Shown: positions 11,109 to 22,400, counted from the stretch's first letter. The stretch: 64,000 nucleotides of DNA from Xanthomonas sp. DAR 35659 (GCF_041242975.1 NZ_CP162488.1:2284001-2348000); one strand, 5' to 3'. Numbers and translations are program-made. The notes: generated by a model not told the origin, from the letters alone.

Positions 11109-11849
11109 TCAGGCGGCCGAGGCCGTCTGCGCGGGCGCGGCGGCCTGCAGTTGCAGCTGCGCCTGTTCCTGGCGGGCCAGCGAGGCCTTGGCCGCGATCG
11201 AGCGGATCGCGTCGGTCACGTCGGCCAGCGGGACATGGCTGCTCAGGCGCTGGAAGGTGTCGCGGCTGTTGTAGCCGGAACCGTCCTTGAGATATTGCTC
11301 GTACATCGACAGCAGCTCGGTGCAGGCCGCGGTCAGGGTATCGACGTTGCCGCGGGCCAGCGCATGGCCGATCTGGTCGAGGCTGTGCAGGCAGTCGGAC
11401 AGCCAATGCAGGTCGTAGCGGGCGTTGCTCGGCTCCGGCGCGTTGTGGCCGCGGCTGTAGGCGCTGTAGCGGCGGATGCTCCTGGCCACGCGCGCGACGT
11501 GCGCCAGCAGCGTGCCGATTTCCCCGGAGATATCCAGGCGTTCCATCACCTGGATCGGCACCGGCGGCGGCGCCACGGCCGGCGGCGCGGTTCCCGGCTC
11601 CTGCGTCTGCTGGTCCACCGTCTGCCGCAGGTTGGCGTAGGCCTGTTGCAGTGCTTCGAGTTCGCGCGCGCCGGCCGCCGCGCGCGCCTTCAGCTGTGCC
11701 AGCGCCATCTGGTGACGCTCCAGGCTGTCCTGCGCGCTCGCCTGTTGCTGTTGCTCGTCGCGCATGCGCCCGTAGAACATCCAGGCCAGGATGCTGGCGG
11801 CGAGTGCCCAGAGCGCGAGGGCGGGAGTCAGATAGAGCAGGATGCCCAT
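11109..11849 (-). CDS. membrane-anchored hypothetical protein with coiled coil
   Basis: 246 aa. One N-terminal membrane helix (residues about 4-24, MGILLYLTPALALWALAASI) is followed by a Gln/Ala-rich coiled coil (about 32-82), a proline-rich linker (PPAVAPPPVPI) and a conserved-looking helical domain (about 100-225). I do not recognise the family. AGGAGCC before the ATG supports the start. It stands alone on the minus strand. A structural or scaffold role in the inner membrane is possible but unproven. Confidence 0.7.
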   Translation of the reverse strand: MGILLYLTPALALWALAASILAWMFYGRMRDEQQQQASAQDSLERHQMALAQLKARAAAGARELEALQQAYANLRQTVDQQTQEPGTAPPAVAPPPVPIQVMERLDISGEIGTLLAHVARVARSIRRYSAYSRGHNAPEPSNARYDLHWLSDCLHSLDQIGHALARGNVDTLTAACTELLSMYEQYLKDGSGYNSRDTFQRLSSHVPLADVTDAIRSIAAKASLARQEQAQLQLQAAAPAQTASAA

Positions 11850-12191
11850 GAAGGCTCCTCGAAACGTTGCATCTCTTGTCGGCGCGCCTTGGGCAATCTT
11901 GAGTGCGTGTGTCGCAAGACGTGACTTCGATCGCGCTGGAGTCTGGACGGCAGCAGCAGCGCCGGGTATGGGCCTGCGCGAAGTGCCGGCGCGCGCGCAG
12001 CCACACCAATGCCGCGCCGGACGTGGCGGAATGCTGCGTACCTCGGCGTCGGCGTCAGCGTGGTGACGGTCGGCGAGATCGCGAACGAAGCGGGCAGCTC
12101 CAGCATGCTGCCGCGCTCCGCGCGATCGCGGTGGCGCTCGGGTTCCCTGCGCGAGGGGCTGGCGGGTTCGGTGAAACCCGCGCGGACGTCT
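11850..12191. other. intergenic stretch without a convincing gene
   Basis: Only GC-driven shadow frames. A hairpin with a 7-bp stem (GCGGGTT 12162-12168 against AACCCGC 12175-12181) lies 11 bases past the hutU stop and could act as a weak terminator for the leftward hut operon; it lacks a T tract. Confidence 0.5.
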
Positions 12192-13859
<1,668 letters not shown>

Positions 13860-13907
13860 GCGGGAATCCTCAGGTGGATGCGCGGAAGGCGGAACGCGGT
13901 GCGCGCG

Positions 13908-14771
13908 TCAGTCGGCGGCGCGGCTGGACGCGGCGGGGCTGCGGGCGAAGGCGAGGCAGGCCTGCAGCACCTGCTGCAGCACCGCGCGCAATGGCGCGGC
14001 ATAGTCGGGTTGCCAGGGCGAGGGCCAGATAGTGGGATCGACCGTCTCCGGCTCGTGCATGTAGCCGCGACAGGCCAGTTCCATCTGGATGGCGTGCACG
14101 CCATCGGTCGGCGCGCCGTGGTGGCGGGTACTCCAGCCGCCCTTGAAGCGGCCGTTGCGCACATGGCTGAAGCCGCTGTCGGCGCAGACGCGTTCGACCG
14201 CATCGGTCAGCGCTGCCGCGCAACTGCTGTCCACCGCGCCGGAGGCGCCGGCGCTGCCGATGTTGAACTGCGGCAGCTCGCCGTCGAACAGGTGCGGGAT
14301 GCGCGAGCGGATCGAGTGCGCGTCGTACACCACGATCGCCGGGTGCAGGGCGCGCAGGCGCGCGATCTCCGCATCCAACGCGGCGTGGTACGGCGCGAAC
14401 CACTGCACGCGGCGTCGTTCGATCTCGGCCGCGTCGGGTTCGGCGCCGGGCCGGTACAGCGGCTGCGCATCGAAGGTGGTCAGCGGGCACAGCCCGGTGG
14501 TGTTCTGCCCGGGATACAGCGACACCCCGGCCGGGTCGCGGTTGACGTCGATCACCGAGCGCGAGATCGCGGTGCGCACCGTGGTCGCGCCGAGCGCTTC
14601 GGCGAAGTCGTACAGCAGGTGCACCCACCAGTCGGCATCGCGCTGCGCCAGCCATGGCGAGACGAAGCGGTCGGCCAGCGCCTCCGGCAGCTCGGTGCCG
14701 GTGTGCGGGAAGCTGAGAATCAGCGGCGCATCGCCGCGGTGCACACTGAGCCAGTCTGGGAGGGATGTCAT
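13908..14771 (-). CDS. hutG: N-formylglutamate deformylase (HutG type)
   Basis: 287 aa. Hydrolyses N-formyl-L-glutamate to glutamate and formate, the final step of the five-enzyme histidine route. Typical features are LILSFPHTGTELP near the N-terminus, TTVRTAISRSVIDVNRDPAG with the metal/substrate residues, VVYDAHSIRSRIP and a C-terminal GGWSTRHHG motif. HutF in the same cluster makes its substrate, which confirms this branch over the formiminoglutamase route. It is separated from hutH by a REP hairpin. Confidence 0.95.
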   Translation of the reverse strand: MTSLPDWLSVHRGDAPLILSFPHTGTELPEALADRFVSPWLAQRDADWWVHLLYDFAEALGATTVRTAISRSVIDVNRDPAGVSLYPGQNTTGLCPLTTFDAQPLYRPGAEPDAAEIERRRVQWFAPYHAALDAEIARLRALHPAIVVYDAHSIRSRIPHLFDGELPQFNIGSAGASGAVDSSCAAALTDAVERVCADSGFSHVRNGRFKGGWSTRHHGAPTDGVHAIQMELACRGYMHEPETVDPTIWPSPWQPDYAAPLRAVLQQVLQACLAFARSPAASSRAAD

Positions 14772-14796
14772 AGGGCCTCGCGCGTTGTGCTGTTCT

Positions 14797-14864
14797 GTAG
14801 GAGCGGCTTCAGCCGCGACCGGGCTTTCCCGGGAAGGCCCGGTCGCGGCTAAAGCCGCTCCTAC
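14797..14864. repeat. paired GTAG-type REP hairpin between hutH and hutG
   Basis: Arms 14797-14824 (starting GTAGGAGCGGCTTCAGCCGC) and 14837-14864 are inverted repeats of 28 bases with one mismatch; the loop is TTTCCCGGGAAG. It sits in the mRNA of the leftward hut operon, so it may affect stability or partial termination between hutH and hutG. Confidence 0.9.
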
Positions 14865-14878
14865 AAGGGGGCGTCGGA

Positions 14879-16417
14879 TTAGACACTGACCTCGGGCAAC
14901 GGCATCCCCACCGCCGCGGCCAGTGCGCCGGCGCGCACCAGCGCGGTGGCGGCGAGCATGTCCGGGTGGAAGTAGCGGTCGTCCTGCAGCGCCGATACGC
15001 GGCCACGCAGCAGCGCGCGTGCCGCTTCCAGCGCCGCGCTGGAGCGCAGTGGCGCGTGGAAGTCGCAACCCTGCGCGGCGGCCAGCAGCTCGATGCCGAC
15101 CACGTTGGCCGCGTTCTCGGCCATCGCCAGCAGGCGCCGCGCGCCGTGCGCGGCCATTGACACGTGGTCTTCCTGGTTGGCCGAGGTCGGGATCGAGTCG
15201 ACGCTGGCCGGATAGGCGCGCTGCTTGTTCTCCGAGACCAGCGCCGCGGCGGTGACCTGCGGAATCATGAAGCCGGAGTTGAGGCCGGGCTTGGGCGTCA
15301 GGAACGCCGGCAACCCGGACAGCGCCGGGTCCACCAGCATGGCGACGCGGCGCTCGCTGATCGAGCCGATCTCGCACACCGCCAGCGCCAGCATGTCGGC
15401 GGCGAAGGCCACCGGCTCGGCGTGGAAGTTGCCGCCGGACAGCGCCTCGCCGGTGTCGCTGAACACCAGCGGGTTGTCGGAGACGCCATTGGCCTCGGTG
15501 GCCAGGGTGGTGGCGGCCTGGCGCATCACGTCCAGCGCCGCGCCCATCACCTGCGGCTGGCAGCGCAGGCAGTACGGATCCTGCACGCGCACGTCGTTGT
15601 CGCGGTGCGAATCGCGGATCGCCGAGTCGTGCATCAGGGCGCGCAGCGCGGCGGCGGTGGCGATCTGCCCGGGCTGGCCGCGCAGCGCATGGATGCGCGG
15701 ATCGAACGGGGTGTCCGAGCCCTTCGCGGCCTCGGTGGACAGCGCCCCGGCGACCAGCGCGGCATGGAACACGCGCTCGATCTCGAACAGCCCGGCCAGC
15801 GCGTAGGCGGTGGAGAACTGGGTGCCGTTGAGCAGCGCCAGGCCCTCCTTGGCGCCCAGCGTCAGCGGCTGCAGCCCGGCCTGGGCCAGTGCCTGCGCCG
15901 CCGGCAGGCGCGCGTCGCCGACGAAGGCCTCGCCGACGCCGAGCATCACCGTCGCCAGGTGCGCCAATGGCGCCAGGTCGCCGGAGGCGCCGACCGAGCC
16001 CTGGCACGGCACCACCGGGATCACCTCGTGGTGCAGCAGCGCTTCCAGCAGCGCCAGCGTCTGCGGCTGCACGCCGGAGGCACCCTGGGCCAGGCTGGCC
16101 AGCTTCAGCGCCATCATCAGCCGCACCACCGGCACCGGCATCGGCGCGCCGACCCCGGCCGCGTGCGACAGCACGATGTTGCGTTGCAGGGCTTCCAGGT
16201 CCTCGCGCTCGATGCGAACGCTGGCCAGCTTGCCGAAGCCGGTGTTGATGCCGTACACCGGCGCGCCGGTGGCGACGATCGCCTCCACGGTCTGCGCGCT
16301 GCGCAGCACCGCCTCGGCGCAGGCCGGGTCCAGGCGCACGCCGGCGCCGCGGTACACGGCGCGCCACTGCGCCAGGCTCACCGCGCCGGGGCGCAGCAGG
16401 ATCTCGTCGTCGCTCAT
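14879..16417 (-). CDS. hutH: histidine ammonia-lyase
   Basis: First committed step: deaminates L-histidine to trans-urocanate. 512 aa. The MIO prosthetic group is formed from A144-S145-G146 in the motif [25 protein letters not shown] (Y55 region) and SSANQED-type C-terminal elements ([12 protein letters not shown]) are present. The ATG overlaps the hutI TGA (ATGA), so expression is coupled to hutI. There is one such lyase in the window. Confidence 0.98.
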   Translation of the reverse strand: MSDDEILLRPGAVSLAQWRAVYRGAGVRLDPACAEAVLRSAQTVEAIVATGAPVYGINTGFGKLASVRIEREDLEALQRNIVLSHAAGVGAPMPVPVVRLMMALKLASLAQGASGVQPQTLALLEALLHHEVIPVVPCQGSVGASGDLAPLAHLATVMLGVGEAFVGDARLPAAQALAQAGLQPLTLGAKEGLALLNGTQFSTAYALAGLFEIERVFHAALVAGALSTEAAKGSDTPFDPRIHALRGQPGQIATAAALRALMHDSAIRDSHRDNDVRVQDPYCLRCQPQVMGAALDVMRQAATTLATEANGVSDNPLVFSDTGEALSGGNFHAEPVAFAADMLALAVCEIGSISERRVAMLVDPALSGLPAFLTPKPGLNSGFMIPQVTAAALVSENKQRAYPASVDSIPTSANQEDHVSMAAHGARRLLAMAENAANVVGIELLAAAQGCDFHAPLRSSAALEAARALLRGRVSALQDDRYFHPDMLAATALVRAGALAAAVGMPLPEVSV

Positions 16418-17616
16418 TGTCCTCTCCAGATACGCGCATGCAGCGGGTTAAAGCCCATGCGATAGACCAATTCGGCCGGTTCGGCGATGTCCCAGATCGC
16501 CAGGTCGCAGGCCAGCCCGGCGCGCAGCCGGCCGACCTGGTCCTGGCGCCCGAGCGCGCGCGCCGCCTCGCGGGTGAAGCCGGCGATGCACTCGGCCACG
16601 GTCAGCCGGAACAGCGTCGCCGCCAGGTTCATCGCCAGCAGCGGGCTGGTCAGCGGCGAGGTGCCGGGGTTGCAGTCGGTGGCCAGCGCGCGCGGCACGC
16701 CGGCGGCGCGCAGCGCGGCGATCGGCGGGAGATGGGTGTCACGGGTGAAATAGAACGCGCCCGGCAGCAGCACCGCGACGGTGCCGGCGGCGGCCATCGC
16801 GGCCACGCCGGCGTCATCGAGGTACTCGACGTGGTCGGCCGACAGCGCCCCGTAGCGCGCCGCCAGCGCCGCGCCGCCCTGGTTGGACAACTGCTCGGCA
16901 TGGATCTTCAGCGCCAGGCCGTGGCGCTGCGCGGCCTGGAACACCTGTTCGGTCTGCGCCGGGGTGAAGGCCAGATGCTCGCAGAACACGTCCACCGCCT
17001 CGGCCAGGCCTTGCGCGGCGACCGCGGGGATCATCCGTTCGCAGACCTCGTCGATGTAGGCCTGCGCCTCGGCGCCGGGTGGCACCGCGTGCGCGCCAAG
17101 GAAGGTCGGCGACACCGCGACAGGGCGCAGTTCGCCCAGCCGCCGCGCCACCCGCAGCAGGCGCAGTTCGTCGTCCAGGGTCAGGCCGTAGCCGGACTTG
17201 ATCTCCACCGTGGTCACGCCTTCGGCCAGCAACGCGTCCAGCCGCGGCAGGCTGGCGGCGAGCAGGGCGTCCTCGTCGGCGGCGCGGGTGGCGCGCACCG
17301 TGGAGACGATGCCGCCGCCGGCGCGGGCGATGTCGGCGTAGCTGGCGCCGAGCAGGCGTTGCTCGAACTCGCCGGCGCGGGTGCCGGCATAGACCAGGTG
17401 GGTGTGGCAGTCGATCAGGCCGGGGCCGATCCAGCGTCCGCCGCAGTCGATGCTGCGCCGCGCCGACAGCGGACCGGGCAACTGCGCGGCGGCGCCGGCA
17501 TAGACGATGTGGCCGTCGTGGCAGGCCACCACGCCGTCGCGGACCAGGCCCAGGCCGCCGTCCTCGGCGTCCAGCGTCATCAGGTGCGCGTTGTGCCAGA
17601 GCGTGTCGCAGGGCAT
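16414..17616 (-). CDS. hutI: imidazolonepropionase
   Basis: Hydrolyses 4-imidazolone-5-propionate to N-formimidoyl-L-glutamate; a metal-dependent amidohydrolase. 400 aa from the chosen ATG (MPCDTLWHN). A GTG two codons upstream (17622) is an alternative. Metal-site motifs seen are [29 protein letters not shown] and [12 protein letters not shown]. First gene of the leftward hut operon; its start lies 27 bases from the palindromic operator shared with hutF. Confidence 0.97.
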   Translation of the reverse strand: MPCDTLWHNAHLMTLDAEDGGLGLVRDGVVACHDGHIVYAGAAAQLPGPLSARRSIDCGGRWIGPGLIDCHTHLVYAGTRAGEFEQRLLGASYADIARAGGGIVSTVRATRAADEDALLAASLPRLDALLAEGVTTVEIKSGYGLTLDDELRLLRVARRLGELRPVAVSPTFLGAHAVPPGAEAQAYIDEVCERMIPAVAAQGLAEAVDVFCEHLAFTPAQTEQVFQAAQRHGLALKIHAEQLSNQGGAALAARYGALSADHVEYLDDAGVAAMAAAGTVAVLLPGAFYFTRDTHLPPIAALRAAGVPRALATDCNPGTSPLTSPLLAMNLAATLFRLTVAECIAGFTREAARALGRQDQVGRLRAGLACDLAIWDIAEPAELVYRMGFNPLHARIWRGQ

Positions 17617-17642
17617 GGTCACGGGCGGGCTCGTCGGTTATT

Positions 17643-17654
17643 TTGTATATACAA
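17643..17654. promoter_or_regulatory. likely HutC operator between hutI and hutF
   Basis: TTGTATATACAA is a perfect 12-bp palindrome in the only AT-rich patch of the 57-63 bp divergent hutI/hutF gap. It contains TGTA-N2-TACA, the core reported for HutC of Pseudomonas, and a hutC gene is in the cluster. Overlap with both promoters is likely, since nothing else in the gap resembles them. Confidence 0.8.
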
Positions 17655-17679
17655 TATTGCGGTCGATGGAGGGTGTCCA

Positions 17680-19077
17680 GTGCAGACCCAGGCGCAACAG
17701 CAGGCCAGCGGCAACGCGGGATCGGGCGAATTCTGGTGCGCGCACGCGCTGCTGCCGCAAGGCTGGGCGCGCGACGTGCGCATCGGTGTGCGCGGTGGTC
17801 GCATCGCCACGGTGGAGCGCGGCGTGGCCGCGGCCATGGGCGATCGGTGCCTGGACATCGTGGTGCCCGGGCTGGGCAATCTGCACAGCCACGCCTTCCA
17901 GCGCGGGATGGCCGGGTTGACCGAGATCGGCGGACGCAGCGGCGACAGCTTCTGGAGTTGGCGCGAGCTGATGTACCGCTTCCTGCAGCGGCTGAGCCCC
18001 GACGATCTGCAAGCCATCGCCGAGCAGGCCTACGTGGAGATGCTCGAGGCCGGCTTCACCCGGGTCGGCGAGTTCCACTACGTGCATCACGCGGCCGACG
18101 GCCGGCCCTACGCCGACCGTGCCGAGATGGCGCAGCGCCTGGCGGCCGCGGCCCAGACCAGCGGCATCGGCCTGACCTTGCTGCCGGTGTTCTACGCGCA
18201 TGCCGACTTCGGCGGCGCCGCGCCCAACCCCGCGCAGCAGCGCCTGCTGCACGACGTCGACGGGTTCGCCGCGCTGCTGGACGGCAGCCGCCGCGCCCTG
18301 CAGGGGCTGGACGATGCGGTGCTGGGCCTGGCCCCGCACAGCCTGCGCGCGGTCACCCCGGACGAACTGGCGGCGCTGCTGCCGCTGTGCGATGGCCCGG
18401 TGCACATCCACATCGCCGAACAGACCCGCGAGGTCGACGCCTGCCTGGCCTGGAGCGGGCAGCGGCCGGTGCAATGGCTGCTGGCGCACGCGCCGGTGGA
18501 CGCGCGCTGGTGCCTGGTCCATGCCACCCATGTGGATGCCGCCGAAGTGCGCGGCATCGCCGCCAGCGGCGCGGTGGTGGGGTTGTGCCCGATCACCGAG
18601 GCCAACCTCGGCGACGGCCTGTTCCCGATGCCGGACTTCCTGCGTGCCGGGGGGCGCTTCGGCGTCGGCTCCGATTCCAACGTGCTGATCGATGCGGCCG
18701 AGGAGCTGCGCCTGCTCGAATACGGCCAGCGCCTGACCCTACGCGGGCGCAACGTGCTCGCCGGCGACACCGCGTTGTCCAGCGGCCGCCTGCTGTTCCA
18801 GTCCGCCGCGCAGGGCGCGGCGCAGGCGCTCGGCGTCGAGCAGGGCCTGCACGTGGGCGCGCCGGCCGACCTGGTCGAACTGGACGCCGCGCACCCGGCC
18901 TTGCAGGCGCGCCGCGACGACGCCTGGTTGGATAGTTGGATCTTCGCCGCGCGCGGCGGCGCAGTGCGCGCGGTGTGGCGCCACGGCCGCGAGTTGGTGC
19001 GCGATGGACGCCATCTGCAGCGCGACGCGGTGGCCGCGCGCTACGCCCGCGCGCTGACGCGGCTGCTGGACGCATGA
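17680..19077 (+). CDS. hutF: formimidoylglutamate deiminase
   Basis: Converts N-formimidoyl-L-glutamate to N-formyl-L-glutamate plus ammonia; a metal-dependent amidohydrolase. 465 aa from GTG 17680, which has GGAGGG 6 bases upstream; no in-frame ATG fits. Motifs are GLGNLHSHAFQRGM (metal HxH), VHIHIAEQTREVDAC, LVHATHVDAAEV and GVGSDSNVLIDAAEELR. With hutG it defines the five-step pathway. Divergent from hutI; hutC follows after 49 bases. Confidence 0.96.
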   Translation: MQTQAQQQASGNAGSGEFWCAHALLPQGWARDVRIGVRGGRIATVERGVAAAMGDRCLDIVVPGLGNLHSHAFQRGMAGLTEIGGRSGDSFWSWRELMYRFLQRLSPDDLQAIAEQAYVEMLEAGFTRVGEFHYVHHAADGRPYADRAEMAQRLAAAAQTSGIGLTLLPVFYAHADFGGAAPNPAQQRLLHDVDGFAALLDGSRRALQGLDDAVLGLAPHSLRAVTPDELAALLPLCDGPVHIHIAEQTREVDACLAWSGQRPVQWLLAHAPVDARWCLVHATHVDAAEVRGIAASGAVVGLCPITEANLGDGLFPMPDFLRAGGRFGVGSDSNVLIDAAEELRLLEYGQRLTLRGRNVLAGDTALSSGRLLFQSAAQGAAQALGVEQGLHVGAPADLVELDAAHPALQARRDDAWLDSWIFAARGGAVRAVWRHGRELVRDGRHLQRDAVAARYARALTRLLDA

Positions 19078-19126
19078 GGCGCGACGCGCGCGCGGCGTGG
19101 TCCGCCTGCCGCGGCACGGGGCGCCG

Positions 19127-19858
19127 ATGAGCCCGGCCGCCCCGGCGCTGCCGCTCAACCAGCGCATCCGCCGCGACATCGAGGCGCACATCCGCAGCGG
19201 CGCGTGGCCGCCGGGCCACCGCATTCCGTTCGAGCACGAGCTGATGGCGCAGTACGGCTGCTCGCGGATGACCGTCAACAAGGTGCTGGCGCTGCTCGCC
19301 GACGCCGGCATGATCGAGCGTCGGCGTCGCGCCGGTTCGTTCGTGGCGCGCCCGCATCCGCACATGGAGCAGGTGGCGCTGGAGATTCCGGACATCCCGG
19401 TCGAGGTCGCCGCGCGCGGCCATGACTACCGCTTCGAACTGCTGGAGCGGCAGCAGCGCGCACCGCGCGCGGCGCTGCCGCAGGAAGCCGAGGTCGCCGC
19501 GGACGGCAGCCTGCTGGCGCTGCAGTGCCTGCACTACGCCGATGGCCGTCCGTTCGCGCTGGAAGAGCGGGTGATCAATCCGGTGGCGGTGCCGGAAGCC
19601 TTGCGGATGGACTTCGCGGTCACCGTGCCCGGCAGCTGGCTGCTGCAGCACGTGCCGTGGACCCGCGCCGAACACCGCATCAGTGCGGTCGGCGCCAGTG
19701 CCGCGCAGGCGGCGCGCTTACAGGTGCCGGCCGGCACCGCCTGCCTGCTGATCGACCGCCGCACCTGGCGCGGCGAGCAGGCGGTGACCTTCGTGCGCCA
19801 GGTCTTCCTCGGCGACACCTACGACCTGGTCGCGCGGTTCTCGCCTGGCGCGCGCTGA
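19127..19858 (+). CDS. hutC: histidine utilization repressor, GntR/HutC family
   Basis: 243 aa. The N-terminal winged helix (about residues 8-75) contains HELMAQYGCSRMTVNKVLAL, and a UTRA ligand domain follows (about 95-240, with SAVGASAAQAARLQVPAG and a LLIDRRTW strand). Urocanate is the usual inducer of this family. The start is MSPAAPALPLNQRI; an upstream GTG adds 10 residues. It lies in the same direction as hutF, so it is probably autoregulated through the operator at 17643-17654. Confidence 0.93.
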   Translation: MSPAAPALPLNQRIRRDIEAHIRSGAWPPGHRIPFEHELMAQYGCSRMTVNKVLALLADAGMIERRRRAGSFVARPHPHMEQVALEIPDIPVEVAARGHDYRFELLERQQRAPRAALPQEAEVAADGSLLALQCLHYADGRPFALEERVINPVAVPEALRMDFAVTVPGSWLLQHVPWTRAEHRISAVGASAAQAARLQVPAGTACLLIDRRTWRGEQAVTFVRQVFLGDTYDLVARFSPGAR

Positions 19859-20041
19859 GTCCCGCGCGCCGCGCGCGAACGCGCTCGCATCGGCGGCGCG
19901 CGAGGCCGTCGATGTCGCGGTGCAGCACGGTGTGAGCGCTCACCATACTGCGGCGTGCGTTTGTCCTGCCCGCCGCACTCTGGCAAGTTAGCGCCGAGGC
20001 TGGGCGAGGGGCCGTGGCCGCGGAACGAGGGATGGTTCGGC

Positions 20042-22030
20042 ATGACGTATTTCGTAACAGGCGCCACCGGTTTCATCGGCCGTTATCTGATGGCCAACCT
20101 GATGCGGCGCAAGGGCGTCGTGCACGTCCTGCTGCGCAAGGAGTCGCAGCGCAAGTTCGACGCGCTGGTGCGCGAGCAGGGCTGGGATCCCAAGCGCCTG
20201 GTGGTGCTGCATGGCGACGTCGGCGCCGAGTGTTGCGGGCTGGACGCGGCGCAGCGCAAGGCGTTGCAGGGCAAGGTCAAGCACTTCTTCCACCTCGCCG
20301 CGCTGTACGACCTCACCGCCAAGGCCGAGGAACAACGCATCGCCAACCTCGACGGCACCCGCAACGCGCTGGAGCTGGCCGCGCAGATCGGCGCCGGGAT
20401 CTTCCATCACACCAGTTCGATCGCGGTGGCCGGGCTGTACCCGGGCATCTTCCGCGAGGACATGTTCGAGGAAGCCGAGGGGCTGGACGATCCCTACCTG
20501 CGCACCAAGCACGACGCGGAGGCGCTGGTGCGCGCCGAGACCCGGATCAAATGGCGCATCTACCGCCCGGCGATGGTGGTCGGCGATTCGCGCACCGGCG
20601 CCATCGACAAGATCGACGGTCCGTATTACTTCTTCCCGCTGATCAAGAAGCTGCGCCAGCTGTTGCCGCCATGGGCGCCGATGCTCGGCATCGAGGGCGG
20701 GCGCATCAACCTGGTGCCGGTGGACTTCGTCGCCGACGCGATGGACCACATCGCGCACAAGCCCAAGCTCGACGGCCACACCTTCCACCTCACCGACCCG
20801 GAGCCGCTGCGCGTGGGCGAGGTGCTCAACGTGTTCTGCCGCGCCGGCCACGCCCCGGAAATGACCTTGCGGGTGGACGCGCGCATGTTCGCGTTCGTGC
20901 CCTCCAGCATCCGTGCCGCGGTCGGCAGCCTGCCGCCGATCCGCCGCTTCACCGGCATGCTGCTGCGCGACTTCCGCATCCCGCGCGAGGTGCTGAAGTT
21001 CATCACCTATCCCACGCGCTTCGACAGCCGCGAGACCGAGCGCGCGCTCAAGGGCAGCGGCATCGCGGTGCCGCGCCTGGAGGACTACGCCTGGCGCCTG
21101 TGGGACCACTGGGAACGGCACCTGGACCCGGACCTGTTCGTCGACCGTTCGCTCAAGGGCAAGGTCCGCGGCAAGGTGGTGCTGATCACCGGCGGCTCCT
21201 CGGGCATCGGCCTGGCCACCGCGCAGCGCGTCGCCGAGGCCGGCGCCATCACCGTCATCGTGGCCCGCGGCGAACAGGAACTGCATGCCGCGCGCGATGC
21301 GATGAACGCCAAGGGCGGCAAGGTCTTCGCCTATACCGCCGACCTGTCCGACCTGGCCGACTGCGATCGCCTGATCAAGACCGTGCTGGAGGCGCACGGC
21401 CATGTCGACGTGCTGATCAACAACGCCGGCCGCTCCATCCGCCGCTCGATCGAGCTGAGCTACGACCGCTTCCACGATTTCGAGCGGACCATGCAGTTGA
21501 ACTACTTCGGCAGCCTGCGCCTGATCATGGGCGTGCTGCCGGGCATGACCGCGCGGCGCAAGGGCCACATCATCAACGTCAGCTCGATCGGCGTGCTGGC
21601 CAACTCGCCGCGCTTTTCCGCCTACGTCGCCTCCAAGGCGGCGCTGGATGCCTGGAGCCGCTGCGCGCAGGGCGAACTCTCGGGCAAGGGCATCAGCTTC
21701 ACCACGGTCAACATGCCGCTGGTGAAGACGCCGATGATCGCCCCGACCAAGATGTACGACAGCGTGCCGACGCTGAGCGTGGACGAGGCCGCCGACCTGA
21801 TGGTCAAGGCGATCATCGAACGCCCCAGCCGCGTGGCCACCCGCCTGGGCATCTTCGCCGCCCTGGTCAACGCGGTGGCGCCGAAGGCCTACGAAGTGGT
21901 GATGAACACCGCCTTCGAACTGTTCCCGGACTCGGCCGCGGCCAAGGGCGACCGCAAGGCGCTACGCGAGACCAAGCCCAGCCAGGAGCAGATCGCGTTT
22001 GCCGCGCTGATGCGGGGCGTGCATTGGTAG
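20042..22030 (+). CDS. two-domain fatty acyl-CoA reductase-like SDR protein
   Basis: 662 aa with two Rossmann domains. The N-terminal extended SDR/FAR domain starts MTYFVTGATGFIGRYLMANL and has the active-site pair in DDPYLRTKHDAEALVR (YxxxK). The C-terminal classical SDR (from about residue 376) has VLITGGSSGIGLATA, NNAGRSIRRS and a YVASK motif (SAYVASKAALDAW). From memory, the order, length and many segments (GPYYFF, IEGGRINLVPVDFV, MQLNYFGSLRLIMG) match the 661-aa Marinobacter FACoAR, which reduces fatty acyl-CoA to fatty alcohol for wax esters. That makes fatty alcohol formation the best prediction; long-chain aldehyde or polyketide-type reduction is the alternative. It is monocistronic, followed by a repeat array. 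Confidence 0.88.
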   Translation: MTYFVTGATGFIGRYLMANLMRRKGVVHVLLRKESQRKFDALVREQGWDPKRLVVLHGDVGAECCGLDAAQRKALQGKVKHFFHLAALYDLTAKAEEQRIANLDGTRNALELAAQIGAGIFHHTSSIAVAGLYPGIFREDMFEEAEGLDDPYLRTKHDAEALVRAETRIKWRIYRPAMVVGDSRTGAIDKIDGPYYFFPLIKKLRQLLPPWAPMLGIEGGRINLVPVDFVADAMDHIAHKPKLDGHTFHLTDPEPLRVGEVLNVFCRAGHAPEMTLRVDARMFAFVPSSIRAAVGSLPPIRRFTGMLLRDFRIPREVLKFITYPTRFDSRETERALKGSGIAVPRLEDYAWRLWDHWERHLDPDLFVDRSLKGKVRGKVVLITGGSSGIGLATAQRVAEAGAITVIVARGEQELHAARDAMNAKGGKVFAYTADLSDLADCDRLIKTVLEAHGHVDVLINNAGRSIRRSIELSYDRFHDFERTMQLNYFGSLRLIMGVLPGMTARRKGHIINVSSIGVLANSPRFSAYVASKAALDAWSRCAQGELSGKGISFTTVNMPLVKTPMIAPTKMYDSVPTLSVDEAADLMVKAIIERPSRVATRLGIFAALVNAVAPKAYEVVMNTAFELFPDSAAAKGDRKALRETKPSQEQIAFAALMRGVHW

Positions 22031-22034
22031 GAGC

Positions 22035-22395
22035 TGGGAATGGGGAATTGGGAGTCGGGAATCGGAAAAGCGCTGGCTGCACGCGGTGCAGCTACTGTCT
22101 TACCAGACAGAGCTTCCTGCGCCCATGCTCGCTGCGTAAGAGCCGGGAGTAGAGAATCGGGAATCGGGAATCGGTAAGCGCTGGCTGCACGCGGCGCTGC
22201 TACTGCCTTATCGAACAGAGCTTCCTGTGCCCATGCTCGCTGCGTAAGAGCCGAGAGTAGGGAATCGGGAATCGGGAAAGTGCTGGCTGCACGCGGTGCA
22301 GCTACTGCCTTACCAAACAGAGCCTCCTGCGCTCATGCTCGCTGCGCGCCGATAGCCCGCTCCAACGATTCCCCATTCCCCAATCCCCATTCCCG
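22035..22395. repeat. three-unit tandem array bracketed by inverted GGGAATC-type repeats
   Basis: Three imperfect copies (period 108, then 102 bases) share the core CGCTGGCTGCACGCGG, then CAGAGCTTCCTGCG and CATGCTCGCTGCG. Core starts are at 22071, 22179 and 22280/81. Between units lie GGGAATCGGGAATCGG blocks. The array opens with GGGAATGGGGAATTGGGAGT (22035 on) and closes with its complement (22366-22395), so the whole lies inside an imperfect inverted repeat. Units 1 and 3 hold a hairpin, GCTGCAC-GCG-GTGCAGC. No coding frame is convincing. Confidence 0.85.
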
Positions 22396-22400
22396 GCTCC

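Noticed and set aside
22035..22395. Possible CRISPR array
   Set aside because: Units are about 105 bp with three copies, and the segments between cores are also repeated, not unique spacers; no cas genes nearby.
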